Shown here: positions 44,141 through 54,638 of the stretch, in pieces
Position numbering within the stretch: position 1 is the stretch's first letter
Layout: every line of letters begins with the position of its first letter
Assembly: GCA_050181835.1 (NCBI GenBank)
Contig: JBFXCU010000015.1
Coordinates: 1-64,000 of the forward strand
From: CAILZL01 sp050181835
GTDB lineage: Bacteria; Pseudomonadota; Gammaproteobacteria; Steroidobacterales; Steroidobacteraceae
Reading direction: 5' to 3'
Length of the DNA: 64,000 nt
The notes under the pieces: generated by a model
The model's database searches: none
What the model was told of the DNA's origin: nothing
What the model saw: the letters and a program-made list of their open reading frames with translations, nothing else
Made by a program: the position numbers and the translations under genes

Positions 44141-44199
44141 CAGTTCGTGAACCGCCCTAAGCAGACTTCATTTATGGCAGGACAGTTCACGAACCGCCC
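44141..44199. repeat. paired 17-bp repeats with palindromic cores between pgk and pyk
   Basis: Units at 44141-44157 and 44183-44199 are identical but for two bases (CAGTTCGTGAACCGCCC and CAGTTCACGAACCGCCC). Because of those two bases their 10-bp cores are exact reverse complements, so they can also form a hairpin. Confidence 0.6.
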
Positions 44200-44212
44200 C
44201 CTACATTTGGCT

Positions 44213-45391
44213 TCAGCCAGCAGCGCGTGCTTCCAGTGCTGCCACTGCTGGCAAGACCTTACCTTCCAAGAACTCAAGGAAGGCACCACCGCCGGTGGAG
44301 ATGTAAGAAATGTCTTTTTCCACGCCATATTTTTCAATCGCCGCCAACGTGTCGCCACCACCAGCAATGGAGAAGGCGCTGCTCCCGGCAATACTCTGCG
44401 CCAGTGCCTTGGTGCCACCGCCGAACGCATCAAATTCAAACACACCAACCGGCCCGTTCCAGACGATACTGCCGGATTGTTGCAGCAATTTATCAAACAG
44501 CTCGGCGGTCTTGGGACCGACATCGAGAATCAAGTCATCGGCAGCGACGCCACTGATTGCCTTTACTGTCGCAACGGCAGTGGCCGAAAACTCCTTCGCA
44601 ACCACTACATCAATGGGCAATGGAATACCGACGCCCCCCTGCTTTGACTTGGCTAACAAGTTTTTCGCCATATCAAGCATGTCAGCTTCATACAGCGACT
44701 TACCAACAGGATAACCTGCCGCCGCCAGGAAGGTGTTGGCTATGCCACCACCAACGATGAGTTGATCGACTTTACCCATGAGGCTTTCGAGCACGGTCAA
44801 TTTGGTGGACACCTTCGATCCGGCGACAATGGCCGTCAGCGGCCGCTTGGGATTAGCCAGCGATTTATCCAGCGCCTCCAGCTCATTCACTAGCAACGGC
44901 CCCGCACACGCAACCTTGGCAAACTTTGCCACGCCGTGAGTGCTGGCTTCGGCACGATGTGCCGTGCCAAATGCATCCATCACATACACGTCGCATAATG
45001 CAGCCATTTTTCTTGCGAGATCTTCCTTATCCTTCTTTTCACCTTGATTAAACCGTACGTTTTCCAGCAGCACCACTTCACCGGGAGCGCAGCTCACGCC
45101 GTCCAGCCAGTCCCTCACCAACCGCACAGGCGCACCGAGTAACTCACTCAATCGTTTAGCGACCGGTGCCAGAGAAAATTCCTCCGCATACACACCTTCG
45201 TCTGGCCGACCCAAATGTGACATCACCATCACTGCTGCGCCCTTAGCCTTGGCAGCTTGAATGGTTGGCAGTGACGCACGAATGCGCGCATCGGAAGTCA
45301 CCACGCCATCGGTAACAGGCACGTTGAGATCCTCGCGAATCAGCACGCGCTTGCCAGCCAGATCCAGATCGGTCATGCGAAGAACTTTCAT
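44213..45391 (-). CDS. pgk: phosphoglycerate kinase
   Basis: 392 residues. It transfers phosphate from 1,3-bisphosphoglycerate to ADP. Signatures: LAGKRVLIREDLNVPV, VMVMSHLGRP, the LLENVRFNQGEKKD segment, VAGSKVSTKLTVLESL and the nucleotide loop GPVGVFEFDAFGGGTKAL. The C-terminal GGGDTLAAIEKYGVE and STGGGAFLEFLEG are complete. Normal length. It lies 112 bases after gap on the same strand, with an intergenic palindrome between. Confidence 0.97.
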   Translation of the reverse strand: MKVLRMTDLDLAGKRVLIREDLNVPVTDGVVTSDARIRASLPTIQAAKAKGAAVMVMSHLGRPDEGVYAEEFSLAPVAKRLSELLGAPVRLVRDWLDGVSCAPGEVVLLENVRFNQGEKKDKEDLARKMAALCDVYVMDAFGTAHRAEASTHGVAKFAKVACAGPLLVNELEALDKSLANPKRPLTAIVAGSKVSTKLTVLESLMGKVDQLIVGGGIANTFLAAAGYPVGKSLYEADMLDMAKNLLAKSKQGGVGIPLPIDVVVAKEFSATAVATVKAISGVAADDLILDVGPKTAELFDKLLQQSGSIVWNGPVGVFEFDAFGGGTKALAQSIAGSSAFSIAGGGDTLAAIEKYGVEKDISYISTGGGAFLEFLEGKVLPAVAALEARAAG

Positions 45392-45428
45392 TGTTGTTTC
45401 CCCGAAAATTAAAAAGGCTGCAGACCAT

Positions 45429-45491
45429 AGGCTGTGGGCTATAGGTCAGAACTGATCGAACCCACCGCCTACAGTCCACCGCCCACAGCCT
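45429..45491. repeat. intergenic palindrome B
   Basis: Perfect 11-bp arms AGGCTGTGGGC (45429-45439) and GCCCACAGCCT (45481-45491), with related 9- to 10-bp units (CCTACAG, CCACCGCC) between them. Shares its units with palindrome A at 27301-27366. Confidence 0.6.
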
Positions 45492-45503
45492 GCTACTCTT
45501 CCA

Positions 45504-46502
45504 TTACTTGACAATAACGCGCGCCATCTCCAGCACCTTGCTCGAGTAACCCCATTCGTTGTCGTACCACGACACGACTTTGACGAAGGTAGCATCGAGC
45601 GCAATGCCGGCTTCGGCGTCAAATATAGAGGTACGACTATCATCGCGAAAATCCGTGGAGACTACTTTTTCTGTCGTGTAGCCAAGCACACCCTTCATCG
45701 CGCCTTCAGACGCGGCCTTCATGGCAGCACAGATCTTCTCATAGGTGGTCTCCGTCTTCAGCTCGACAGTGAGATCCACCACAGAGACATCCGAGGTTGG
45801 TACACGGAAAGACATGCCAGTCAGCTTCTTGTTTAGCTCCGGAATCACCACACCGACGGCCTTGGCGGCACCGGTAGAGGACGGAATGATATTTTCCAGA
45901 ATGCCGCGACCACCGCGCCAATCCTTGTTGGAGGGACCGTCAACTGTTTTCTGTGTCGCAGTAGCAGCATGCACGGTGGTCATCAAACCGCGTTTGATAC
46001 CGAAGTTATCATTCAACACCTTGGCAATCGGTGCCAGACAGTTGGTGGTGCACGAGGCGTTAGAGATAATGGCCTGACCGGCGTAGGTCTTGTCGTTCAC
46101 GCCAAAGACAAACATCGGCGTATCGTCTTTCGATGGTGCCGACATGATGACCTTCTTGGCACCCGCAGCAATATGCTTCTCGCAGGTCTCCTTGGTCAGA
46201 AACAGACCGGTAGATTCAACGACGATCTGCGCGCCTACCTCACCCCACTTCAACTCTGCTGGATCTTTGACTGCGGTGAGGCGGATTTTCTTACCGTTTA
46301 CGACCAGCGTATTGCCCTCAACCGACACGCTGCCCTTGAAGTTACCGTGCACGGAATCGTACTTCAACATATAGGCCAAGTAATCAGGCTCGAGCAAGTC
46401 ATTGATACCCACAATCTCGATGTCTGGAAAGTCTTGCACTGCGGCGCGAAACACCATGCGCCCGATGCGACCGAACCCGTTAATACCTACTCTGATAGAC
46501 AT
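45504..46502 (-). CDS. gap: glyceraldehyde-3-phosphate dehydrogenase (type I)
   Basis: 332 residues. The NAD-binding start reads MSIRVGINGFGRIGRMVFR, the catalytic Cys is in SNASCTTNCLAPIAKVLND and the C-terminal Tyr/Asn pocket is WYDNEWGYS. It oxidises glyceraldehyde-3-phosphate with phosphate to 1,3-bisphosphoglycerate. The Asp at the end of the second strand (GINDL) suggests NAD preference. Sits between tkt and pgk in the same direction. Confidence 0.97.
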   Translation of the reverse strand: MSIRVGINGFGRIGRMVFRAAVQDFPDIEIVGINDLLEPDYLAYMLKYDSVHGNFKGSVSVEGNTLVVNGKKIRLTAVKDPAELKWGEVGAQIVVESTGLFLTKETCEKHIAAGAKKVIMSAPSKDDTPMFVFGVNDKTYAGQAIISNASCTTNCLAPIAKVLNDNFGIKRGLMTTVHAATATQKTVDGPSNKDWRGGRGILENIIPSSTGAAKAVGVVIPELNKKLTGMSFRVPTSDVSVVDLTVELKTETTYEKICAAMKAASEGAMKGVLGYTTEKVVSTDFRDDSRTSIFDAEAGIALDATFVKVVSWYDNEWGYSSKVLEMARVIVK

Positions 46503-46581
46503 ATTCCGTCCCTCACCTTTTAAGGTTGTGATAACTCAACTCTACCGCCCAAGCTCTCTTGGACGACCTAAAGATTCAGCA

Positions 46582-48585
46582 TTATGCGGCCAGCACGCGA
46601 CCAGCCACCTGCACCACATTCTCAATCGTGAAACCAAATTTTTTGAACAACTCTTTAGCTGGTGCAGAGGCACCAAACGTTGTCATTCCAATGACTTCAC
46701 CTTGCAGACCAGCGTAACGCCACCAGCCATCCGGCGCACCCGCTTCAATCACAACACGTCGCGTTACTGCAGCGGGCAAGACCTGTTCCTTATACGCCGC
46801 ATCCTGCGCGGCAAATACCGCTTCATTGGGCATGGACACCACGCGTATGCGCTTACCAGCAGCAGTCAATTGCTTGGCCGCATCCACAGCGAGCGCCACT
46901 TCCGAACCAGTAGCAACAAAAATCAAGTCCGGCGTACCTTGGCATTCGACCAACACATAACCACCGTGAGCAATACCGGTAACTTGCGCCGCAGTCCGCG
47001 CCTGAAAGGGCAACGCCTGTCTCGTCAGCACCAATGTACTCGGGCCGGTGGCATGCTTGACCGCCGCACCCCAAGCCACTGCCGTCTCCACCGTGTCACA
47101 GGGCCGCCATAACTGCATATTCGGAATCATGCGCAGACTGGCTACGTGCTCTACTGGCTGATGCGTTGGACCATCTTCACCCAAACCAATCGAATCATGA
47201 GTGAAAACATAAATCACTCGCTGGCGCATCAAGGCCGACATCCGTAAGGCATTGCGCGCGTAATCGGAGAAGACCAAGAAGGTGCCTCCATAAGGAATGA
47301 AGCCGCCATGCAAGGCTAGACCATTCATCATCGCCGACATGCCGAACTCGCGCACGCCATAGTGAATATAGTCACCCGTACCGTCGCTGGTGACGGCCTG
47401 CGCGTTCTTTTGATTGGTGTTATTCGAGCCAGTCAAATCAGCTGAACCACCTAGAAATTCCGGCAAACAGGGTCCAATGCCGTTCAGTGCCGCTTGCGAT
47501 GCCTGACGGGTAGCAACACTGGCAGCAGCCTCAATGGTCTTGGCAATATAAGCGTCCAGCACAGACTGGAAGTTAGTCGGCAGCTCGCCCTGCATGCGGC
47601 GCTGAAACTCACGGGCCAACTCAGGATATTGCTTGGCGTAGGCGGCAAATAACCGCTGCCACTGCTTCTCGACCGCTGCACCCTGTTCACGGCAATCCCA
47701 ACCAGTGCGAATGTCAGCGGGGATTTCAAACGGTGCATACGGCCAATCAAGATTCTTGCGGGCCGCCGCCACTTCGTCCACACCCAGCGCCGCGCCGTGA
47801 GTCGCTTCCGTGCCCTGCTTGTTTGGCGCGCCGAACCCGATGATGGTTTTGCAGCAGATCAGAGTCGGTCGGTCACTGGTCTTGGCCTGCTGGATGGCGC
47901 GCTCAATGGCGATCGGATCGTGACCATCAACATTCGGCACCACCTGCCAGCCGTAGGCTTCAAAGCGTTTCGGCGTGTCATCGGTGAACCAGTCATGCAC
48001 TTCGCCATCAATGGAAATGCCATTGTCATCATAAAATGCAATCAGCTTGTTGAGCCTGAGCGTGCCAGCCAACGAACAAACTTCATGCGAAATTCCTTCC
48101 ATCAGACAACCATCACCCAAGAACACATAGGTGTGGTGATCAACAACATCAAAACTCGGACGATTAAACTGCGTCGCCAGCAGCTTTTCTGCCAGCGCCA
48201 TGCCCACCGCATTGGCAATACCCTGCCCTAGTGGGCCGGTGGTGGTTTCGATACCCAGATGCAAGTCGTGTTCGGGATGACCGGCCGTATGCGACCCCAA
48301 CTGGCGGAAACGCTTAATCTCATCGATGCTCAGTGGATAACCGGTGAGATTCAGTAATGCATATAGCAGCATTGAGCCATGCCCGTTGGACAGAACAAAG
48401 CGATCACGATTTGCCCAGCTAGGATTACTTGGGTTGTGCTGGAGATGATCGCGCCACAGTACCTGCGCAATATCAGCCATGCCCATCGGCGCACCGGGAT
48501 GCCCGGAATTTGCCTGCTGCACCGCGTCCATGGCGAGAAAACGGATGGCATTCGCCAGAATTCGACGAGACGACATAGCAGACAT
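46582..48585 (-). CDS. tkt: transketolase
   Basis: 667 residues, full length. The thiamine-diphosphate site reads GDGCLMEGISHEV; other marks are NSGHPGAPMGMADIAQVLW near the start, the catalytic His in GLGEDGPTHQPVEH and the C-terminal domain with FVATGSEVALAVDAA. It moves two-carbon units between sugar phosphates in the pentose phosphate pathway. First gene of the glycolytic run; an ATG three codons later is an alternative start. Confidence 0.96.
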   Translation of the reverse strand: MSAMSSRRILANAIRFLAMDAVQQANSGHPGAPMGMADIAQVLWRDHLQHNPSNPSWANRDRFVLSNGHGSMLLYALLNLTGYPLSIDEIKRFRQLGSHTAGHPEHDLHLGIETTTGPLGQGIANAVGMALAEKLLATQFNRPSFDVVDHHTYVFLGDGCLMEGISHEVCSLAGTLRLNKLIAFYDDNGISIDGEVHDWFTDDTPKRFEAYGWQVVPNVDGHDPIAIERAIQQAKTSDRPTLICCKTIIGFGAPNKQGTEATHGAALGVDEVAAARKNLDWPYAPFEIPADIRTGWDCREQGAAVEKQWQRLFAAYAKQYPELAREFQRRMQGELPTNFQSVLDAYIAKTIEAAASVATRQASQAALNGIGPCLPEFLGGSADLTGSNNTNQKNAQAVTSDGTGDYIHYGVREFGMSAMMNGLALHGGFIPYGGTFLVFSDYARNALRMSALMRQRVIYVFTHDSIGLGEDGPTHQPVEHVASLRMIPNMQLWRPCDTVETAVAWGAAVKHATGPSTLVLTRQALPFQARTAAQVTGIAHGGYVLVECQGTPDLIFVATGSEVALAVDAAKQLTAAGKRIRVVSMPNEAVFAAQDAAYKEQVLPAAVTRRVVIEAGAPDGWWRYAGLQGEVIGMTTFGASAPAKELFKKFGFTIENVVQVAGRVLAA

Positions 48586-48890
48586 TAAACAGCAGCTCCG
48601 AAGATGACCAGCAGAGTATGAGCAGTTCTTCTGAACTAAGCATGACCAGCGTCAGCGGCCTAACTCAGCTGCCAATATAAGGGCGCGCATTGTCCAACAG
48701 GATGGCTCGCGTAGCAAACGGAATGCGAGCCATAGGTGGCGCTGCAAAGCTGCGCCACCTATGATTGTGCTTTATGACAAGCCATCTGCGTGAACCAAAT
48801 CGTGCTCACTCATAACAAAGTACTCAAACTCAATCTCTGCGCATCGGCAACGGCACCACTTGCAGTACTGCGCTACCTGGCCGCAACACG
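48586..48890. other. divergent promoter region between tkt and the DUF374 gene
   Basis: About 305 bases that must contain the promoters of both divergent genes. It contains one strong hairpin (48731-48763, listed separately) and no recognisable coding frame. Confidence 0.4.
48731..48763. repeat. perfect 12-bp inverted repeat in a divergent promoter region
   Basis: CATAGGTGGCGC (48731-48742) and GCGCCACCTATG (48752-48763) with a nine-base loop. No U-run follows on either strand, so it is not a classic terminator. Confidence 0.65.
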
Positions 48891-49634
48891 ATGAGCCCAC
48901 CCGCTGATCTTGATCCGGAAACCGAACGATTGGGCTTTCAGACCGGCTCCAACCGCCGTCTTACCTTTGCGCGACAATGGCTGTATCACTTTTTGATGGC
49001 GCTGGGACGCCTGACAATCGATTTACTGTGGGGCACCTCACGCTTGACTGTCATCGGTGAACAAACGATGAGCGATGCCGTGACCAAACATGGCAGCGTA
49101 ATTCCAGTGTGCTGGCATCAGCATCTGCTCATGTGCGCCCGCTACTTGGTCGCCGGTCGAATCAAGCAACTCAAACCTGGTTTTCTGGTCAGCCCATCAG
49201 TGGACGGCGAAGCGCCCAGCATGCTGGCTGAGACCTATGGCGCACAGGTGATTCGTGGCTCAAGCACTTACACCGGCACACGCGCAATTCGTCATCTCTG
49301 CAAAGCATTAGCGCGCGACCACTTGTCACCATTGATTACTCCCGATGGACCACGCGGCCCGCGCTTCGAGTTCAAGGCGGGTGCCCTGTTGGTGGCCCAA
49401 CTCAGCGGCGTGCCAATAGTGCCGATGGCCTATGCGGCGCGCCCGGCACGCGTGCTGCGCACTTGGGACAAGTTCGTCCTAATACCCCCGTTCGCGCGCA
49501 TCGTTGTGGCATTAGGTACACCCATACATGTGCCGCGCGACCTAAATGAAGCACAACGTGAAGCGCTGCGCGTGGAGATACGAAAACGCATGCTGGAAAC
49601 GTATCAACTGGCCGAACAAGCATTGCGCTCTTGA
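48891..49634 (+). CDS. DUF374 lysophospholipid acyltransferase-like protein
   Basis: 247 residues. After an N-terminal hydrophobic segment (~30-45) the protein follows the DUF374 pattern: PVCWHQHLLMCARYL, PSVDGEAPSMLAETYGAQVIRGSS and the LITPDGPRGPRFEFKAGALLVAQLSGVPIVPM region (spread over the substrate pocket). It belongs to the PlsC/LPLAT clan, whose members acylate lysophospholipids or lipid A precursors. The usual HX4D box is replaced by the WHQHLL segment. The substrate is not known. Confidence 0.8.
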   Translation: MSPPADLDPETERLGFQTGSNRRLTFARQWLYHFLMALGRLTIDLLWGTSRLTVIGEQTMSDAVTKHGSVIPVCWHQHLLMCARYLVAGRIKQLKPGFLVSPSVDGEAPSMLAETYGAQVIRGSSTYTGTRAIRHLCKALARDHLSPLITPDGPRGPRFEFKAGALLVAQLSGVPIVPMAYAARPARVLRTWDKFVLIPPFARIVVALGTPIHVPRDLNEAQREALRVEIRKRMLETYQLAEQALRS

Positions 49635-49693
49635 TCACCATCACAGCCATCAGCCATCACCGCGATGAGTAAGCGCAGAACTAACTGACCTCA

Positions 49694-50620
49694 CTAGCTG
49701 ATTTCATTGGCGCGTCGCTGGTAGTTAAGTAACGGTTGCAACTTTAGACACATACTATTGGCGCTGATACCAGTGTTGGATTGCGCCACGAGGAACCAGG
49801 GCGGCCCTTCACCCACGAACGCCGGAGCTGGATCCCAGTCACTCGGCAGCTCGCCGTTTACGGCATGCCACAGCGAGCGTTCGACGTCATAGATACAGTA
49901 CGGCATATAAGAAGTGGTAACGGTCGAAGCGACCGCTGGTTTCGAGGAACGTGTAGTACAGCGCGTACTCGGTCCACGGTCTTGCTGCCATAAGGTAGAC
50001 ACGGCAGGCCGCGTATCCGGCCTGGCGCGTGCGGCTCAAGTGCCAGCGCTGCTTCCAGCCGCGCAGTCCGCGCGAGTATTCGCGGCGAGCAATCTTCTCT
50101 TCAAGCGTGCAACGCAGGTCGTCCACCGCGCGCCGATGTAACAGCGCGGGCGTGACATTGTGTGTCACACCCCGTCGCGGGGCGTGGACACGCAGCACTT
50201 GTTGCGTTCATACCAGTAATCCTGTGCGTGATGCTGGACCACAAAGCAGGCACCACGGCCACTGCCTGCAAGTTGCTCGGCGCTCACCGAACGGGTACAC
50301 ACGACGTCGGCATCCAAGGTCAGGTAGAGCTCGCTCTCAATGCGCGCGTAGATCGCCAGTTTGATCATCTGCTGGCGGAACCAGCCTCTTTGCCGCAAAT
50401 TCAGGGCAAATTCCGACGCCACCGCCAGTTCTGATTCGACGCACAGCTCGAACGCATAGCGTCGTGTTTTATAACGCGCTGCGAGTTCGGCCTGCTGCGC
50501 ATCCGGACACACCACCCAGATACGGCGCAGCCCTGAAAAATTCTGCTCAAGCGATTCGAGCAAGAGCTCAGCACGCGCGGCATCTTTGAGCGTCAGCGGC
50601 AATACAGCATCAAGCCACAT
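49694..50620 (-). pseudogene. DUF6492 family protein (glycosyltransferase-like), broken by two frameshifts
   Basis: Three minus-strand frames join into one protein of about 305 residues. Piece 1 (50620-50165) starts MWLDAVLPLTLKDAARAELL and has YLTLDADVVCTRSV, a DxD-like glycosyltransferase-A motif. Piece 2 (about 50198-49887) continues with GVTHNVTPALLHRRAV and ends near GRFDRYHFLY. Piece 3 (about 49925-49694) goes on with CIYDVERSLWHAVNGE. Pieces 1 and 3 share a frame, so one indel lies near 50170-50200 and a compensating one near 49905-49925. The family is linked to cell-surface sugar clusters. It is divergent from metK and isolated from the polysaccharide genes at the right end. Confidence 0.65.
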
Positions 50621-50853
50621 CTAATGCCCCTTATTGATTCTGTCAGGTCATTGTACACAGACAACCCACACACCTGTACGCCACTGAAGTCCTGGCATCG
50701 CGAGGGCCGCTGTCAGCTCCCCGCCGGAATGCAGCCGGTCTGCATCCCACTGGCAGCATGACCTGGTCTTTTTTTCAGGATGCATTTATGTCCGCCAGCG
50801 AATCGCTATACTGCGCGGCCAGTGACCCACCAATTCCCAAGGATCTCACCCCA

Positions 50854-52059
50854 ATGTCAGGCAGCTATCTGTTCACGTCAGAATCCGTCTCTGAAGGCCA
50901 TCCGGACAAGATCGCCGATCAGATTTCTGATGCGGTACTGGACGCCATTCTGGCCCAGGACAAAGCCGCTCGTGTTGCCTGCGAAACCATGGTGAAAACC
51001 GGGGTCGCTATCGTGGCAGGTGAAGTCACCACCAACGCCTGGATTGATCTGGAAGCATTGACCCGTAAAGTGATTCTCGACATCGGCTACGACTCCAGCG
51101 AAGTCGGCTTTGATGGCGCTACCTGCGCGGTAATGAACCTGATCGGCAAGCAATCCCCTGACATCAATCAGGGCGTGGATCGTAAGAACCCGGAAGAACA
51201 AGGCGCAGGCGATCAGGGCTTGATGTTTGGTTACGCCTGTAACGAAACCAAAGAGTTGATGCCCGCCGCAATTTACTATGCGCACCGCTTGGTAGAACGC
51301 CAAGCCAAGGTACGCAAGAAAGGCGTATTGCCCTGGCTGCGTCCCGATGCCAAGAGCCAAGTCACGCTGCGTTATGAAAATGACAAAGCCGTGGGTATCG
51401 ATGCGATTGTGCTATCTACTCAGCACGCGCCACAGATCAAAAATAAGGATCTGCGTGAAGCAGTCATCGAAGAAATTCTAAAGCCCGTACTGCCCAAAGC
51501 CTGGTTTGAAAAAGTCCCGAGCAAAAAAATCCACATAAACCCAACTGGCAAGTTCGTCATTGGCGGCCCTGTAGGTGACTGTGGCCTTACCGGTCGCAAA
51601 ATTATAGTCGACACTTACGGCGGCATGGCCCGTCACGGCGGCGGGGCATTCTCAGGCAAAGATCCATCAAAAGTTGATCGTTCTGCTGCGTATGCAGCAC
51701 GTTACGTAGCCAAAAATCTGGTTGCTGCTGGTTTGGCAGATCGCTGCGAAATTCAAGTTTCTTACGCCATTGGTGTGGCGGAACCGACTTCAATTTCGGT
51801 CACCACGTTCGGCACCGGCAAAATTGCCGATGACAAGATCGAAAAACTGATTCGCAAGCATTTTGATCTACGCCCCTATGGCATCACCAAGATGCTCGAT
51901 TTGCTGCACCCGATGTATCAGGCCACTGCTGCTTACGGTCACTTCGGACGGGCACCAATCGCAATGACCAGTCCAACTGACAAGAAAGAAAAGTTCACGG
52001 CATTTTCTTGGGAACAGACTGATCGAGCCGAGGCTTTACGCAAAGACGCTAAACTGTAA
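50854..52059 (+). CDS. metK: S-adenosylmethionine synthetase
   Basis: 401 residues from ATG 50854 (AAGGA ten bases upstream); the frame is open 32 codons further up without family match. It makes AdoMet from methionine and ATP. Signatures: TSESVSEGHPDKIADQISDAVL, the GAGDQGLMFGYA hexapeptide region and GGGAFSGKDPSKVDRS. The long form with the extra KKGVLPWLRPDAKSQVT stretch is normal for proteobacteria. It lies ahead of the SAH riboswitch and ahcY, forming the activated-methyl cycle. Confidence 0.96.
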   Translation: MSGSYLFTSESVSEGHPDKIADQISDAVLDAILAQDKAARVACETMVKTGVAIVAGEVTTNAWIDLEALTRKVILDIGYDSSEVGFDGATCAVMNLIGKQSPDINQGVDRKNPEEQGAGDQGLMFGYACNETKELMPAAIYYAHRLVERQAKVRKKGVLPWLRPDAKSQVTLRYENDKAVGIDAIVLSTQHAPQIKNKDLREAVIEEILKPVLPKAWFEKVPSKKIHINPTGKFVIGGPVGDCGLTGRKIIVDTYGGMARHGGGAFSGKDPSKVDRSAAYAARYVAKNLVAAGLADRCEIQVSYAIGVAEPTSISVTTFGTGKIADDKIEKLIRKHFDLRPYGITKMLDLLHPMYQATAAYGHFGRAPIAMTSPTDKKEKFTAFSWEQTDRAEALRKDAKL

Positions 52060-52068
52060 CTCTATTGT

Positions 52069-52098
52069 TCCCCCTCCACCGACTGCGGCGGAGGGGGA
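52069..52098 (+). terminator. terminator-like hairpin after metK
   Basis: TCCCCCTCC pairs with GGAGGGGGA, extended inwards by CCG/CGG past one mismatch, ten bases after the metK stop. The T-run after it is short (ATTACAATT). Confidence 0.65.
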
Positions 52099-52112
52099 TT
52101 ACAATTCCTCTG

Positions 52113-52186
52113 CACCGAGGAGCGCTGCAGCGGCCCCCAAATGGGCCGTCAGGCTCGGCGACAGAGTCAATGATCAACCGCGCTCT
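52113..52186 (+). promoter_or_regulatory. S-adenosylhomocysteine (SAH) riboswitch upstream of ahcY
   Basis: The conserved core CCGAGGAGCGCTGC is followed by a variable GC-rich hairpin (CGGCCC / GGGCCG) and CAGGCTCGG, which closes the P1 helix (52115-52119 with 52154-52158). The 3' GCGCTC (52180-52185) pairs exactly with GAGCGC (52120-52125), the pseudoknot that defines this class. SAH binding switches on SAH hydrolase; ahcY starts 28 bases downstream, so control of translation or early transcription is likely. Confidence 0.9.
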
Positions 52187-52213
52187 TAACTACTTCAGTT
52201 AGGAGAGGCCCAC

Positions 52214-53629
<1,416 letters not shown>

Positions 53630-53654
53630 GACTGCCTTGATTTAGCGATTCTGC

Positions 53655-53681
53655 AAGGCCGACGCAAGTCGGCCTTGTTGT
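53655..53681 (+). terminator. rho-independent terminator after ahcY
   Basis: Perfect 9-bp stem AAGGCCGAC / GTCGGCCTT with a GCAA tetraloop, followed by GTTGTTT, 25 bases after the stop. Confidence 0.85.
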
Positions 53682-53870
53682 TTGCATGATGCGACATCAT
53701 CGCTGCGGCCCTGTCGGCATTTCGCGAAAACCGCAAAACTGAGAAGCATTACCAATAATACCGAGAACCAACGCAACACTTGGCCGGTCTCATCGGCAAT
53801 CTTTCAGCTATGTTTGTCATGCATATCGATATCATTACCACTCGTTAAACGCACCTCATCACCATCTGTC

Positions 53871-54638
53871 ATGTCCGAGCACGACGCCGTACACCTGCTA
53901 CAAATCACCGACACCCACTTACTGGGTCGTCGTGATGCATTGCTGCGCGGCATACCCACCTTCAGCACCTTGCAAGCAGTACAACGTGATACGCAACGAC
54001 GCTTTCCTCACGCTGAAGGCATCCTACTGACGGGCGACCTGGTACAGGATGATGCGTCTGGATACGCATTAATCCGTGAAGCATTCCAAGATTCACCCAT
54101 ACCGGTGTACTGCATCCCCGGCAATCATGATCTGCCCGACGCGATGCAACAATCGCTCAGTAGCGCACCATTCGTGCTGGATACACACATCATCATCAAG
54201 GGCTGGCTGATTGTCCTGCTCAACACTTGGCAAGCCAACAGCGCAGGCGGTCAGCTGGGCGCAGCGCAGTTACAGCAGCTGGACAGACTATTGAGCCAAC
54301 ATCCGCAGCATCACACTTTACTTTGTCTGCATCACCACCCGATTCACATGAACAGCCAGTGGCTGGATGCCGTCGGCTTGCAAGATGCCGAACAATTTCG
54401 CCTATGCATCAAGACACATTCACAAATACGTGGCGTCCTCTGGGGGCATGTACATCAAGCACTGGATCAATGTCATGAGGGCGTGCACTACATGGCAACA
54501 CCCGCCACCTGCGCACAGTTCTTACCCAACAGTGATGAGTTCGCCGTAGACTCACGGCCACCGGGCTATCGCTCGCTTGAGCTACATACGGATGGCACTA
54601 TCGCTACTGAGGTCATCTGGCTAGAACACGCGCAATAA
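53871..54638 (+). CDS. cpdA: CpdA-type metallophosphoesterase (cAMP phosphodiesterase family)
   Basis: 255 residues from ATG 53871, which puts the first metal motif QITDTHLLG close to the N-terminus as usual. The other blocks are present in order: GDLVQD, GNHD, LHHHP and GHVH. These ligate the two-metal centre of class III cyclic nucleotide phosphodiesterases. In E. coli CpdA lowers cAMP. The frame is open up to 53682 but that part overlaps the ahcY terminator. The stop shares a base with the next start (TAATG). Confidence 0.82.
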   Translation: MSEHDAVHLLQITDTHLLGRRDALLRGIPTFSTLQAVQRDTQRRFPHAEGILLTGDLVQDDASGYALIREAFQDSPIPVYCIPGNHDLPDAMQQSLSSAPFVLDTHIIIKGWLIVLLNTWQANSAGGQLGAAQLQQLDRLLSQHPQHHTLLCLHHHPIHMNSQWLDAVGLQDAEQFRLCIKTHSQIRGVLWGHVHQALDQCHEGVHYMATPATCAQFLPNSDEFAVDSRPPGYRSLELHTDGTIATEVIWLEHAQ

